DNA of 6,767 nucleotides from Gammaproteobacteria bacterium (GTDB taxonomy: Bacteria > Pseudomonadota > Gammaproteobacteria > JAJDOJ01): positions 1 to 6,767 of the forward strand of contig JALVEU010000372.1 in the NCBI GenBank assembly GCA_027030565.1, in the 5' to 3' direction. Position 1 is the first letter of the stretch; every line of letters begins with the position of its first letter. The translations under genes were made by a program, and so were the position numbers. Under the pieces are notes generated by a model. It made no database searches. It was not told the DNA's origin and saw nothing but the letters and a program-made list of their open reading frames with translations. This document shows, piece after piece, positions 1 to 6,396 of the stretch.

Positions 1-347
1 GCACTCGGGTCTCAATCTCCCGCTTGGGGAGGCGCCGCATGCGCAATGGGAACTCCAGGTTGCGACGCACCGTCATGTGCGGATACAGCGCGTAGTTCTG
101 AAACACCATGGCGATGTCGCGCACCTGGGGCGGCAGGTCGTTGACGCACTGCCCGTCGATGCGGATCTCGCCCTCGGAGGCCGCCTCCAGCCCTGCCAGC
201 ATGCGCAGGAGGGTCGACTTGCCGCAGCCGGAAGGTCCCACGACCACCAGGAATTCACCGTCGGGGATCTGCAGCGAGAACCGGTGCACGGCATGGGTGC
301 CGTCCGCGTAGGTCTTGGATACCGCGTGGAACTCGACGTGAGCCATG
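1..347 (-). CDS. ABC importer ATP-binding protein, MalK/UgpC-like (partial, N-terminal part)
   Basis: The reverse strand from an ATG at 347 reads open to the window edge, giving 115 residues of an ABC ATPase that starts MAHVEFHAVSKTYADG. Walker A is GPSGCGKST at residues 37-45. The Q-loop is MVFQNYALYPHMTV at about residues 80-93, with Gln83. The YALYPHMTV form is typical of the carbohydrate importer (CUT1) ATPases MalK, UgpC and MsmK, which power uptake of sugars, polyols or glycerol-3-phosphate from the cytoplasmic face of the membrane. The signature motif, Walker B and the C-terminal regulatory domain lie outside the window, so substrate cannot be inferred. The gene is divergent from lolC and is probably part of a separate transport operon continuing to the left. 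Family assignment is firm; the exact subfamily is inference. Confidence 0.9.
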
Positions 348-609
348 GCAAGCTGGGCCTTCGGGGCGGGACGGCACGGCGCGGACCACGTTACGGTGGA
401 TCGGGCGTGCCGGCCGCAGCGGGTGGACGATGGCACCTCGGCCTCGCGGCGCGTAAGCCTAACCCATGGGGATGGCCAGGGGAATTCCGGGGTGACTGGA
501 TCGTGTGAGAGGCCGTGCCGTGACCGGCATCGCCCGTCGCAGTGGGAAAACCCGGTATCCTAGGCGCCCGTCCCTGGTGCCGCAGGAAGGCGGCTTTGGC
601 AGGCATCCC
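348..609. other. Divergent intergenic region between the ABC ATPase gene and lolC
   Basis: This 262-bp gap must hold the promoters for both divergent genes. I see no strong sigma-70 pair in either direction. On the plus strand the best -10-like hexamer is TATCCT at 556-561, about 50 bp before the lolC start, but no recognisable -35 lies 16-18 bp upstream. The plus-strand frame of lolC is open back to a GTG at 505, but those extra 35 residues are basic and unlike the N-terminus of the family, so I leave them out of the gene. No RNA gene, clear operator or terminator is visible. Confidence 0.4.
556..561 (+). promoter_or_regulatory. Possible -10 element upstream of lolC
   Basis: TATCCT matches the TATAAT consensus at 4 of 6 positions and lies about 49 bp before the lolC ATG. 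There is no convincing -35 hexamer at the right distance, so this is a weak guess that rests mainly on position. Confidence 0.22.
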
Positions 610-1857
610 ATGTTCCATCCGCTGTCGGTCTACATCGGCTTGCGTTACACGCGGGCCAAGCGACGCAACCACTTCATCTCGTTCATTTCCCTGGTCTCCA
701 TGGTGGGCGTGGCGCTGGGCATCACCGTGCTCATCACGGTGTTGTCGGTGATGAACGGATTCCAGGAGGAGGTCCGGGCACGCATCCTCGGGATGGTCTC
801 CCACGCCACGGTGAGCGACTTCAGCGGCCGGCTGAGGGACTGGCGCAGCCTGCAGGCGCGCATCGCGCCCTTGCCCGAGGTGGTGGGGACGGCCCCCTAC
901 GTGGAGGGGCAGGCCATGATCGCCCGGGGTGAAGTGGTCAGCGGCGTGCTGGTGCGCGGCGTGGATCCGGCCGAGGAGCCGCGCGTCTCCGACGTGGGCG
1001 AGCACATGGTCTCGGGCCGGCTGTCCGATCTGCAGCCCGGTCGCTATCGCATCGTTCTTGGGGCCGAGCTGGCGCGTGCGCTGGGCGTGGTGCCGGGGGA
1101 CAAGGTGATCCTGGTGGCTCCGGAGGCCACCGTCACGCCCGCCGGTATCCTGCCCAAGCTGCGCCGGTTCACGGTGAGCGGGATCTTCGAGGTGGGCATG
1201 GGCGACTACGATCGCGGCGTGGCCTTGGTGCATCTGGCCGATGCGCAGCGCCTGTTTCGGTTGGGCGATGCAGTGACGGGACTGCGGCTGAAGCTGGCCG
1301 ACCTTTTCCAGGCGCCTTGGGTGGCCCACGAGCTCTCCCGCCTGCTGGGGGGACACTACTGGGTGCGGGACTGGACGCGGCAGTATGCCAACTATTTCCG
1401 AGCGGTGCGCATGGAAAAGACCATGATGTTCGTGATCCTGGCCATGATCATCGGCGTGGCGGCTTTCAACATCGTCTCCACCCTGGTGATGCTGGTCACC
1501 GACAAGCAGGCCGACATCGCCATCCTGCGTACACTGGGCCTCACGCCGCGTCGCGTCATGACGATCTTCGTGGTGCAGGGCTCGATGATCGGGTTGCTGG
1601 GGACGCTGGCGGGGGTGATCGGGGGCGTGGCACTGGCCCTCAACGTGGAGCGGATCGTGCCCTGGGTCGAGCGGCTCATGGGGCGCAAGCTGCTCCCCCC
1701 GGACGTGTACTACATCAGCGAGCTGCCCTCCAGGCTGCAGTGGGGCGACGTGTGGCAGGTGGCGGGCCTGGCTTTCGTGCTCGCGGTGGGCGCGACGCTG
1801 TATCCGGCCTGGCGCGCCGCGCGGGTGCAGCCCGCCGAGGCCCTGCGGTATGAGTGA
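610..1857 (+). CDS. lolC: Lipoprotein-releasing ABC transporter permease (LolC/LolE/LolF family)
   Basis: This is the inner-membrane permease of the Lol exporter, which extracts outer-membrane lipoproteins from the inner membrane and passes them to the chaperone LolA. The 415-residue product has the family plan: a short cytoplasmic N-terminus, TM1 at about 22-48 ending in the conserved LSVMNGF (45-51), a periplasmic domain at about 50-270, then TM2 (272-297), TM3 (318-344) and TM4 (382-402), and the usual C-terminal ALRYE. TM2 is followed by TDKQADIAILRTLG, a family hallmark for the coupling region that contacts LolD. A TPAGILPKLRRFTV stretch at 176-189 resembles by eye the LolC hook loop that binds LolA. 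I chose the ATG at 610, preceded by a modest GGCAGG, because it begins MFHPLSVYIGLRYTRAKR as in homologues. No second permease gene follows lolD, so it may be the hybrid LolF type; C versus E versus F is not settled by the sequence. Confidence 0.93.
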   Translation: MFHPLSVYIGLRYTRAKRRNHFISFISLVSMVGVALGITVLITVLSVMNGFQEEVRARILGMVSHATVSDFSGRLRDWRSLQARIAPLPEVVGTAPYVEGQAMIARGEVVSGVLVRGVDPAEEPRVSDVGEHMVSGRLSDLQPGRYRIVLGAELARALGVVPGDKVILVAPEATVTPAGILPKLRRFTVSGIFEVGMGDYDRGVALVHLADAQRLFRLGDAVTGLRLKLADLFQAPWVAHELSRLLGGHYWVRDWTRQYANYFRAVRMEKTMMFVILAMIIGVAAFNIVSTLVMLVTDKQADIAILRTLGLTPRRVMTIFVVQGSMIGLLGTLAGVIGGVALALNVERIVPWVERLMGRKLLPPDVYYISELPSRLQWGDVWQVAGLAFVLAVGATLYPAWRAARVQPAEALRYE

Positions 1858-2608
1858 CTCTGCTGCGGTGGTGCGTTGTGCGCACCTGGCCAAGACCTAC
1901 CGGGACACCGGGGTCCCGTGCACCGTGCTCACCGACGTGAATCTCGAGGTGGGCGTGGGGGAGCGGGTGGCGGTGGTGGGGGCCTCCGGCAGTGGCAAGA
2001 GCACCCTGCTGCACCTGCTCGGTGGCCTCGACCTGCCCACGGCGGGGGAGGTGTGGGTGGACGGCGAGCCCATGACGCGTCTCGGCGATGCCGCGCGCAG
2101 TCTGCTGCGTAACCGGGCCCTGGGCTTCGTCTATCAGTTCCATCACCTGTTGCCGGAATTCACCGCCCTGGAGAACGTGGCGTTGCCGCTGCTGATCCGC
2201 GGCGAACGGCCGCGTCAGGCGCGCGAGGCGGCCGCCTCGTTGCTGGGGCAGGTGGGGTTGGCGGCGCGCACCCGGCACAAGCCCGGCGAGCTCTCCGGTG
2301 GCGAGCGGCAGCGCGTGGCCATTGCGCGCGCCGTGATCACGCGTCCCCGCGCCGTGTTGGCCGACGAGCCCACGGGCAACCTGGATCGCCGTACCGCAGC
2401 CCAGGTGCTCGAGCTCATGCTGGAGCTCAACCGGGTGCAGGGGACCGCCCTGGTGGTGGTCACCCACGACCCGCAGTTGGCGGCGCGTATGGAGCGGGTC
2501 TACGTACTCGACGACGGGGTGTTGCACCCCCAGGCGGGGGATGGATGGAAAGCACAGCGGACGAGGGCCGGAGCGAAGGGGTTGCACCCCCAGGCGGGGG
2601 ATGGATGA
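1850..2608 (+). CDS. lolD: Lipoprotein-releasing ABC transporter ATP-binding protein LolD
   Basis: LolD is the cytoplasmic ATPase that powers lipoprotein release by the Lol permease. The 252-residue product shows Walker A GASGSGKST (44-52), the Q-loop YQFHHLLPEFTALENV (95-110, the FHHLLPEF form being typical of LolD), signature LSGGE (148-152), Walker B AVLADEPT with catalytic Glu173, D-loop NLD (177-179) and switch His206. The ATG lies inside the end of lolC (8-bp overlap), with GAGG at 1837-1840 as ribosome site, so translation is probably coupled. The conserved fold ends around residue 224; E. coli LolD is 233 residues. The last 28 residues (225-252) are encoded by a duplicated 27-bp sequence plus spacer and contain LHPQAGDG twice. 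This tail looks added from a repeat and is probably dispensable, which is inference. No lolE follows; the next gene is convergent. Confidence 0.95.
   Translation: MSDSAAVVRCAHLAKTYRDTGVPCTVLTDVNLEVGVGERVAVVGASGSGKSTLLHLLGGLDLPTAGEVWVDGEPMTRLGDAARSLLRNRALGFVYQFHHLLPEFTALENVALPLLIRGERPRQAREAAASLLGQVGLAARTRHKPGELSGGERQRVAIARAVITRPRAVLADEPTGNLDRRTAAQVLELMLELNRVQGTALVVVTHDPQLAARMERVYVLDDGVLHPQAGDGWKAQRTRAGAKGLHPQAGDG
2521..2607 (+). repeat. Direct repeat: two identical 27-bp copies, 60-bp period, inside the end of lolD
   Basis: Positions 2521-2547 and 2581-2607 are identical over 27 bp (both start GTTGCACCCCCAGGCGGGGG). The period is 60 bp, or 20 codons, so both are read in the same lolD frame as LHPQAGDG. 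Each copy carries a small hairpin with five G-C pairs around the loop AGGC (stems 2527-2531/2536-2540 and 2587-2591/2596-2600). The 33-bp spacer (2548-2580) contains GGACGAGGGCCGGAGCGAAG. The base after the copies differs: G at 2548 gives TGG, while A at 2608 gives the TGA stop. The position at a gene end, the hairpins and the spacing suggest a member of a dispersed intergenic repeat family, but other copies cannot be seen from this window. Confidence 0.85.
2587..2600. terminator. Possible hairpin between convergent lolD and the DUF2062 gene
   Basis: CCCCC-AGGC-GGGGG forms a compact GC hairpin at the end of lolD, 22 bp from the convergent DUF2062 stop. It has no T-run on either side, so it is not a classical intrinsic terminator. 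It may slow RNA polymerase or protect mRNA 3' ends from both sides. The 13-bp gap between the two stop codons leaves no room for another terminator. Confidence 0.25.
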
Positions 2609-2621
2609 ATCACCGGTGCGT

Positions 2622-3197
2622 TCAGTGCGGATCCCGGGAGGCCACGGCGTGTCCGCGGGTGGCCCCGCGCTTGGCGGGCCGCCGGTGGCGCACGCGCCGG
2701 CGTGCCCGTTCGCGCAGTACGTGCCAGCGCCACAGGGCGCGGACGGCCAGATAGCCCAGCGCGGCAGCGAGGGTGCCCACCACCAGGCTGCCGAGGAACA
2801 GGGGCTGCCAGACATGGCCGAACTCCTGCATGAGCCAATGCAGACTGGGGGCGAACTCGGGTGGCTCGCCGTGCCGACCCAGGATCCATGCGCCGATGCG
2901 GTAGGTGGTGTAGAAGACCGGCGGGATGGTGACGGGGTTGGTGATCCAAACCAGGCCGACGGACATGGGCAGGTTGACCCGGCACAAGATGGCCAGCGCC
3001 GCGGCGAGGAGCATCTGGCCGGGCAGCGGTACGAAGGCGCAGAACAGGCCCACGGCCATGGCGCCGGCGGCGGAGCGGCGGTTCAGATGCCATAGGTTGG
3101 GGTCGTGGAGCAGCTCACCGAACACCCGCCGCAGCGTACGGTGCTTGCGCACGTGGTGCGCCTCGGGGAGATAACGTTTCAGGAACTTGCGGGGCAT
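2622..3197 (-). CDS. DUF2062 domain-containing inner-membrane protein
   Basis: The 191-residue product is a small membrane protein with a basic N-terminus (MPRKFLKRYLPEAHHVRKHR), hydrophobic segments at about 42-70, 77-105 and 131-158, and a strongly Arg-rich C-terminus (about 161-181) that is expected to face the cytoplasm. The central stretch NLPMSVGLVWITNPVTIPPVFY (75-96) and the earlier FVPLPGQM (55-62) are hallmarks of DUF2062. The molecular function of the family is not known to me. The gene often lies between lol genes and comEC in gammaproteobacteria, as here, which hints at an envelope role but proves nothing. It is on the opposite strand to its neighbours, convergent with lolD and divergent from comEC. 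The ATG at 3197 has only a weak ribosome site, but the N-terminus fits the family. Confidence 0.88.
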   Translation of the reverse strand: MPRKFLKRYLPEAHHVRKHRTLRRVFGELLHDPNLWHLNRRSAAGAMAVGLFCAFVPLPGQMLLAAALAILCRVNLPMSVGLVWITNPVTIPPVFYTTYRIGAWILGRHGEPPEFAPSLHWLMQEFGHVWQPLFLGSLVVGTLAAALGYLAVRALWRWHVLRERARRRVRHRRPAKRGATRGHAVASRDPH

Positions 3198-3403
3198 GGC
3201 GACACCGAGGGGCTACGGGCTCCAGGCCCCGTGCAGCGGGTGACCTACGGCGGACGCCATGCAGCGGCTCATGTGTTCACGCGGGTGTCTGCGGACGGCC
3301 CACTCCGGCAACGTCCATTTGAGAGGCTGCACCCCGGCCGGCCTCCCGCGGCCGTCCTGTGTGCCGACGAACTCAGGTTAGCACGGATCCATTGCGGCGT
3401 GGC
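3198..3403. other. Divergent intergenic region between the DUF2062 gene and comEC
   Basis: This 206-bp gap must hold the start signals for both the DUF2062 gene and comEC. It is GC-rich throughout, and I find no convincing promoter pair, operator or RNA structure. The only AT-richer patch is around 3373-3382 (CAGGTTAGCA), too close to the comEC ATG for a plus-strand promoter with a normal leader, but at a possible distance for a minus-strand promoter. A longer comEC start at GTG 3359 or TTG 3392 would shorten the gap. Confidence 0.35.
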
Positions 3404-5716
3404 ATGTGGGCGCTCGCTTTCTTGATCGGAATCGGTGTGTTGCAGCTGCAGGCACAGCTGCCGCCCGCGTGGCTCGCCGGCGCTGTACCGGCCCTGGCGC
3501 TGGCGGGCTGGTGGCTTGCCCGGCGCCGGGATCGTGGTGAACGTTGGATGCGCCTCGTCTGCCTGGCGGCCGCGGGCTTCGCCTGGGCATGGCTCGCGGC
3601 CTGGGTTCGGCTCGACACCGGGCTGGCACCGGAGTTCGAGGGAAGCGACCTGGTGGTGACGGGCCGCGTGCTGGGACTGCCGGAACACCTGGAACGGCGG
3701 CTGCGTTTCCGGTTTGCCGTCGAGGGCATGGCGCCGGCCGAGGCCCTACAGGGGTCCCCGCCGCTGGTGGTGCGCCTCAACAGCTACGGCGCGCTGCAGG
3801 CCCTGCACGCGGGCGAGCGCTGGCGGCTGGTGGTGCGCCTCAAGCGGGCGCGCGGACTGCGCAATCCGGGCGCCTTCGACTACGAGGCATGGCTGCTCAC
3901 CCAGGGTATCCGCGCCACGGGGTACGTGCGCCGCGATCCGCGCAATCGCCTGCTCGAGGCCCCGTCGTCCATGATGCACCCCGCGGCGCTGCGCGAAGCG
4001 CAGCGTGAGCGCCTCTTGCGGCTCACCGAAGGCCTGCCCAATGCGCCCTTCCTCCTCGCCCTGGTCCTGGGCGACCGTTCGGCGGTTCCCCAGGATCGCT
4101 GGCGGCTGTTGCTGGATACCGGGACCAATCATCTGCTGGCCATCTCGGGCCTGCACGTGGGGATGGTGGCGGCGCTGGCCGGCTGGTTGACCGCATGGCT
4201 CTGGCGCCGCTGCCCGCGGCTGGCGCTGCGCTGGGCGGCACCCCGGGCCGGCGCCATGGCGGCCGTGTTCGCGGCCCTGGGCTATGCGGGATTGGCCGGA
4301 TGGAGTGTGCCGACCCAGCGCGCGTTCGTCATGGTGATGGCCGCGGTAGGCGGCCTGATCCTGGGGCGGGCGCTGCGCCCGGCCAGGGCTCTGGGTCTGG
4401 CGCTGGTGGCCGTACTCGCACTGGATCCCTTCGCCGTGCTGTCGGCGGGTTTCTGGCTCTCCTTCGCTGCGGTGGCGATCCTGATCTCGGTCGCGCTGCC
4501 CCGGGGGACGGCACGCCCATGGTGGCAGGCCGGGGGAAGAGCCACGCTGCTGGTGGGGCTTGGACTGATGCCATTGACCCTGTGGTTCTTTCAACGCGCG
4601 GCACTCTACGCGCCGCTTGCCAACCTCTGGGCCGTCCCCTTGGTGAGCCTGGCGACGGTTCCTCTGGCACTGGCGGGCACCGCGGCCGGATGGCTCTGGG
4701 AACCGGGGGGTCGCTTCCTGCTCTGGATGGCGGGTGGGTCACTGGACCTGCTGTGGCCGGTGCTCGAGTGGGTGGACGCGCTCCCGGGCGGCCTCTGGAG
4801 CGGTGCGCCGAGACCGCTCGCGATACTCACGGCCCTGGTGGGGCTGGCGTGGGGACTGGCGCCTCCCGGCTGGCCGGCACGCGCGGCCGGTTGGGTGCTG
4901 GTGTTGCCGTTGTGGACGTCCGTCCGGGGTGCGGCGCTGCCCCCTGGCCAGTGGCGGGCGACCATGCTCGACGTGGGACAGGGCCTGTCGGTGATCGTGC
5001 AGACCGCTGGACATGCGCTGGTGTTCGACACGGGCCCGCGGTTCAGCGAGCGGTTCAATGCGGCCCAGGCCGCGGTGATCCCCGCGCTGCGCCGACTGGG
5101 GGTGCACGCCCCGGACGCGCTGGTCGTCAGCCACGGGGACAACGACCATGCGGGCGGCCTGGAGCCGTTGCTGCAGGCCTACCCGCGGATGCACGTGTGG
5201 AGCGGCGATGGAGGGCTGGTCCGCGAACGAGGCGCGCAGCCCTGCACGGCGGGAACCACCTGGCGCTGGGACGGGGTGACGTTCACGTTCGTGCATCCGC
5301 CTTCGGGCTGGGAGGCGGACGAGAACGATGCGGCCTGTGTCCTGCGGGTCTCGGCGTCCATGGGCGCGCTGCTGCTCGCCTCGGACATCGAAGCGGCGGC
5401 CGAGGCGCGGCTCGCTCGGCTGCCCGGGATCACCGCGGAGGTCCTGCAGGTGCCCCACCACGGCAGCCTGAGCTCTTCCACGCCGGCCTTCCTCGACGCG
5501 GTGGCGCCGCGCATCGCACTGGTGTCGGCGGGCTATCGCAACCGCTGGGGATTTCCCGGACCCGAGGTGGTCGCGCGCTATGCAGCGCGCGGCATTCGCC
5601 TACTCGACACCGCCGGGAGCGGCGCCATCACGGTGGGCCAGACGCCCGAGGGTGGCCCGGGCGTATTGCGCCGGGAGCGCATCGATGGGCGGCATTACTG
5701 GACGGCGCTGCCCTGA
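3404..5716 (+). CDS. comEC: DNA internalization-related competence protein ComEC/Rec2
   Basis: ComEC forms the inner-membrane channel through which single-stranded DNA enters the cytoplasm during natural transformation. The 770-residue product (E. coli YcaI is about 754) has all three expected parts. The N-terminal DUF4131/OB-fold region (about 1-190) includes the landmark RNPGAFDYEAWLLTQGIRATGY. The multi-span Competence domain (about 210-500) includes HLLAISGLHVGM, with ISGLHVG at 247-253, and FWLSFAAVAIL. The C-terminal metallo-beta-lactamase-like domain (about 515-750) includes MLDVGQG, SHGDNDHAGG (576-585) and PHHGS (684-688). The SHxDxDH form is normal for ComEC and may mark an active nuclease. 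I chose ATG 3404 (MWALAFLIGIGVLQ); TTG 3392 and GTG 3359 are in frame and none has a strong ribosome site. The gene is intact. It alone does not show competence, since the pilus and ComEA genes are not in view. Confidence 0.95.
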   Translation: MWALAFLIGIGVLQLQAQLPPAWLAGAVPALALAGWWLARRRDRGERWMRLVCLAAAGFAWAWLAAWVRLDTGLAPEFEGSDLVVTGRVLGLPEHLERRLRFRFAVEGMAPAEALQGSPPLVVRLNSYGALQALHAGERWRLVVRLKRARGLRNPGAFDYEAWLLTQGIRATGYVRRDPRNRLLEAPSSMMHPAALREAQRERLLRLTEGLPNAPFLLALVLGDRSAVPQDRWRLLLDTGTNHLLAISGLHVGMVAALAGWLTAWLWRRCPRLALRWAAPRAGAMAAVFAALGYAGLAGWSVPTQRAFVMVMAAVGGLILGRALRPARALGLALVAVLALDPFAVLSAGFWLSFAAVAILISVALPRGTARPWWQAGGRATLLVGLGLMPLTLWFFQRAALYAPLANLWAVPLVSLATVPLALAGTAAGWLWEPGGRFLLWMAGGSLDLLWPVLEWVDALPGGLWSGAPRPLAILTALVGLAWGLAPPGWPARAAGWVLVLPLWTSVRGAALPPGQWRATMLDVGQGLSVIVQTAGHALVFDTGPRFSERFNAAQAAVIPALRRLGVHAPDALVVSHGDNDHAGGLEPLLQAYPRMHVWSGDGGLVRERGAQPCTAGTTWRWDGVTFTFVHPPSGWEADENDAACVLRVSASMGALLLASDIEAAAEARLARLPGITAEVLQVPHHGSLSSSTPAFLDAVAPRIALVSAGYRNRWGFPGPEVVARYAARGIRLLDTAGSGAITVGQTPEGGPGVLRRERIDGRHYWTALP

Positions 5717-5731
5717 GACCGGCAGCAGGGC

Positions 5732-5737
5732 TAGAAT
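5732..5737 (+). promoter_or_regulatory. Possible -10 element for exbB-exbD
   Basis: TAGAAT (5 of 6 to TATAAT) sits in the 53-bp gap between the comEC stop and the exbB start, 32 bp before the GTG. The -35 region 17 bp upstream falls over the comEC stop codon and is a poor match. The site could give exbBD its own transcription in addition to read-through from comEC. Confidence 0.4.
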
Positions 5738-5756
5738 GGTTGCCCGGGAAGCATCG

Positions 5757-5764
5757 GGAGGTGA
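5757..5764 (+). promoter_or_regulatory. Ribosome binding site that fixes the exbB start
   Basis: GGAGGTGA is a full-length match to the anti-Shine-Dalgarno sequence and lies 5 bp before GTG 5770. An in-frame GTG at 5761 lies within this site and is therefore not the start. Confidence 0.8.
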
Positions 5765-5769
5765 GTTTC

Positions 5770-6396
5770 GTGCTGGAGATCATTCGCGCCGGTGGCTGGC
5801 TGATGGTGCCGATCCTGTTGGGTTCGGTACTCGCCATGGCCATCGTCCTGGAGCGGTTGTGGAGTCTGCGAACACGCCGGGTGATGCCGCCGGGCCTACT
5901 CGACCGCGTGCTGCGGGCCTATCAGAAAGGTGCGCTGAGCGACAAGCAGATCACCAACCTGCGCGAGGGTTCGCCCCTGGGGCGGATCTTGGCTGCAGGT
6001 CTCGCCTACCGCGATGCACCGCGTGAGGTGATGAAGGAGGTCATCGAGGATACCGGCCGCCACGTGGCACACGGCTTGGAGCGCTATCTGAATACGCTCG
6101 GTACCATCGCCGCCGTCTCGCCCCTGCTGGGGCTGCTGGGCACGGTGCTCGGCATGATCCAGGTCTTCAGCGTCATCACCTCGGTGGGGGTGGGGGATCC
6201 CACGGAGCTGGCCAGCGGTATCTCCCAGGCGCTCATCACCACGGCAGCGGGGATCTCGGTGGCGGTGCCGGCCCTGATCTTCCACCGCTACTTCCGTGGC
6301 AAGGTGAACCGTCTGGTGGTGGAGATGGAGGCCGAGGCGCTCAAGCTGGTGGAGATGATGCACGCCCGGCGCGTGGACGCGAGGGTGGCGGCATGA
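5770..6396 (+). CDS. exbB: MotA/TolQ/ExbB proton channel family protein
   Basis: ExbB-type proteins form the pentameric inner-membrane stator of a proton-driven motor that works with ExbD. The 208-residue product starts MLEIIRAGGWLMVPILLG from a GTG chosen for its strong ribosome site. It has TM1 at about 11-28, a cytoplasmic loop at about 30-105, then TM2 at about 108-135 containing the conserved SPLLGLLGTVLGM (117-129), and TM3 at about 153-175 containing ALITTAAGISVAVPAL (154-169), with the polar Thr residues that line the channel in this family. A charged helix follows. It lacks the long N-terminal extension of some ExbB proteins. Its stop overlaps the exbD start (ATGA). No tonB or tolA-like gene is in view. 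In the comparable Pseudomonas cluster this pair sits before lpxK, so a role other than classical TonB energization is possible; that is inference. Confidence 0.93.
   Translation: MLEIIRAGGWLMVPILLGSVLAMAIVLERLWSLRTRRVMPPGLLDRVLRAYQKGALSDKQITNLREGSPLGRILAAGLAYRDAPREVMKEVIEDTGRHVAHGLERYLNTLGTIAAVSPLLGLLGTVLGMIQVFSVITSVGVGDPTELASGISQALITTAAGISVAVPALIFHRYFRGKVNRLVVEMEAEALKLVEMMHARRVDARVAA

Noticed and set aside
505..609. An N-terminal extension of the lolC product from GTG 505
   Set aside because: The 35 extra residues are basic, have no family counterpart and would place a non-hydrophobic leader before the conserved MFHPLSVYIGLRYTRAKR start.
391..1893. A 500-residue open frame on the minus strand opposite lolC
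   Set aside because: It is the antisense shadow of a clear LolC-family gene in high-GC DNA. Its translation is rich in His, Gln, Arg and Pro, with no recognisable domain.
2521..2607. A CRISPR array
   Set aside because: There are only two copies with one 33-bp spacer, they lie within a coding frame, no third repeat follows, and there are no cas genes.
1715..2815. A 366-residue minus-strand frame across lolD and the end of the DUF2062 gene
   Set aside because: It is a shadow frame over two genes with clear family motifs. Its apparent internal protein repeat is only the reverse reading of the 27-bp DNA repeat.
3763..3843. An 18-bp direct repeat (GCTGGTGGTGCGCCTCAA at 3763-3780 and 3826-3843) within comEC
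   Set aside because: Both copies encode LVVRL in what are probably beta strands of the N-terminal domain. Codon bias in GC-rich DNA explains the match, and the flanks do not match.
4195..6396. A 733-residue plus-strand frame that joins the exbB frame to an alternative frame of comEC
   Set aside because: The part before 5770 is low-complexity Gly/Ala/Arg-rich and overlaps the well-supported comEC. Only the last 208 residues are a real protein (ExbB), with a strong ribosome site of their own, so there is no fusion.
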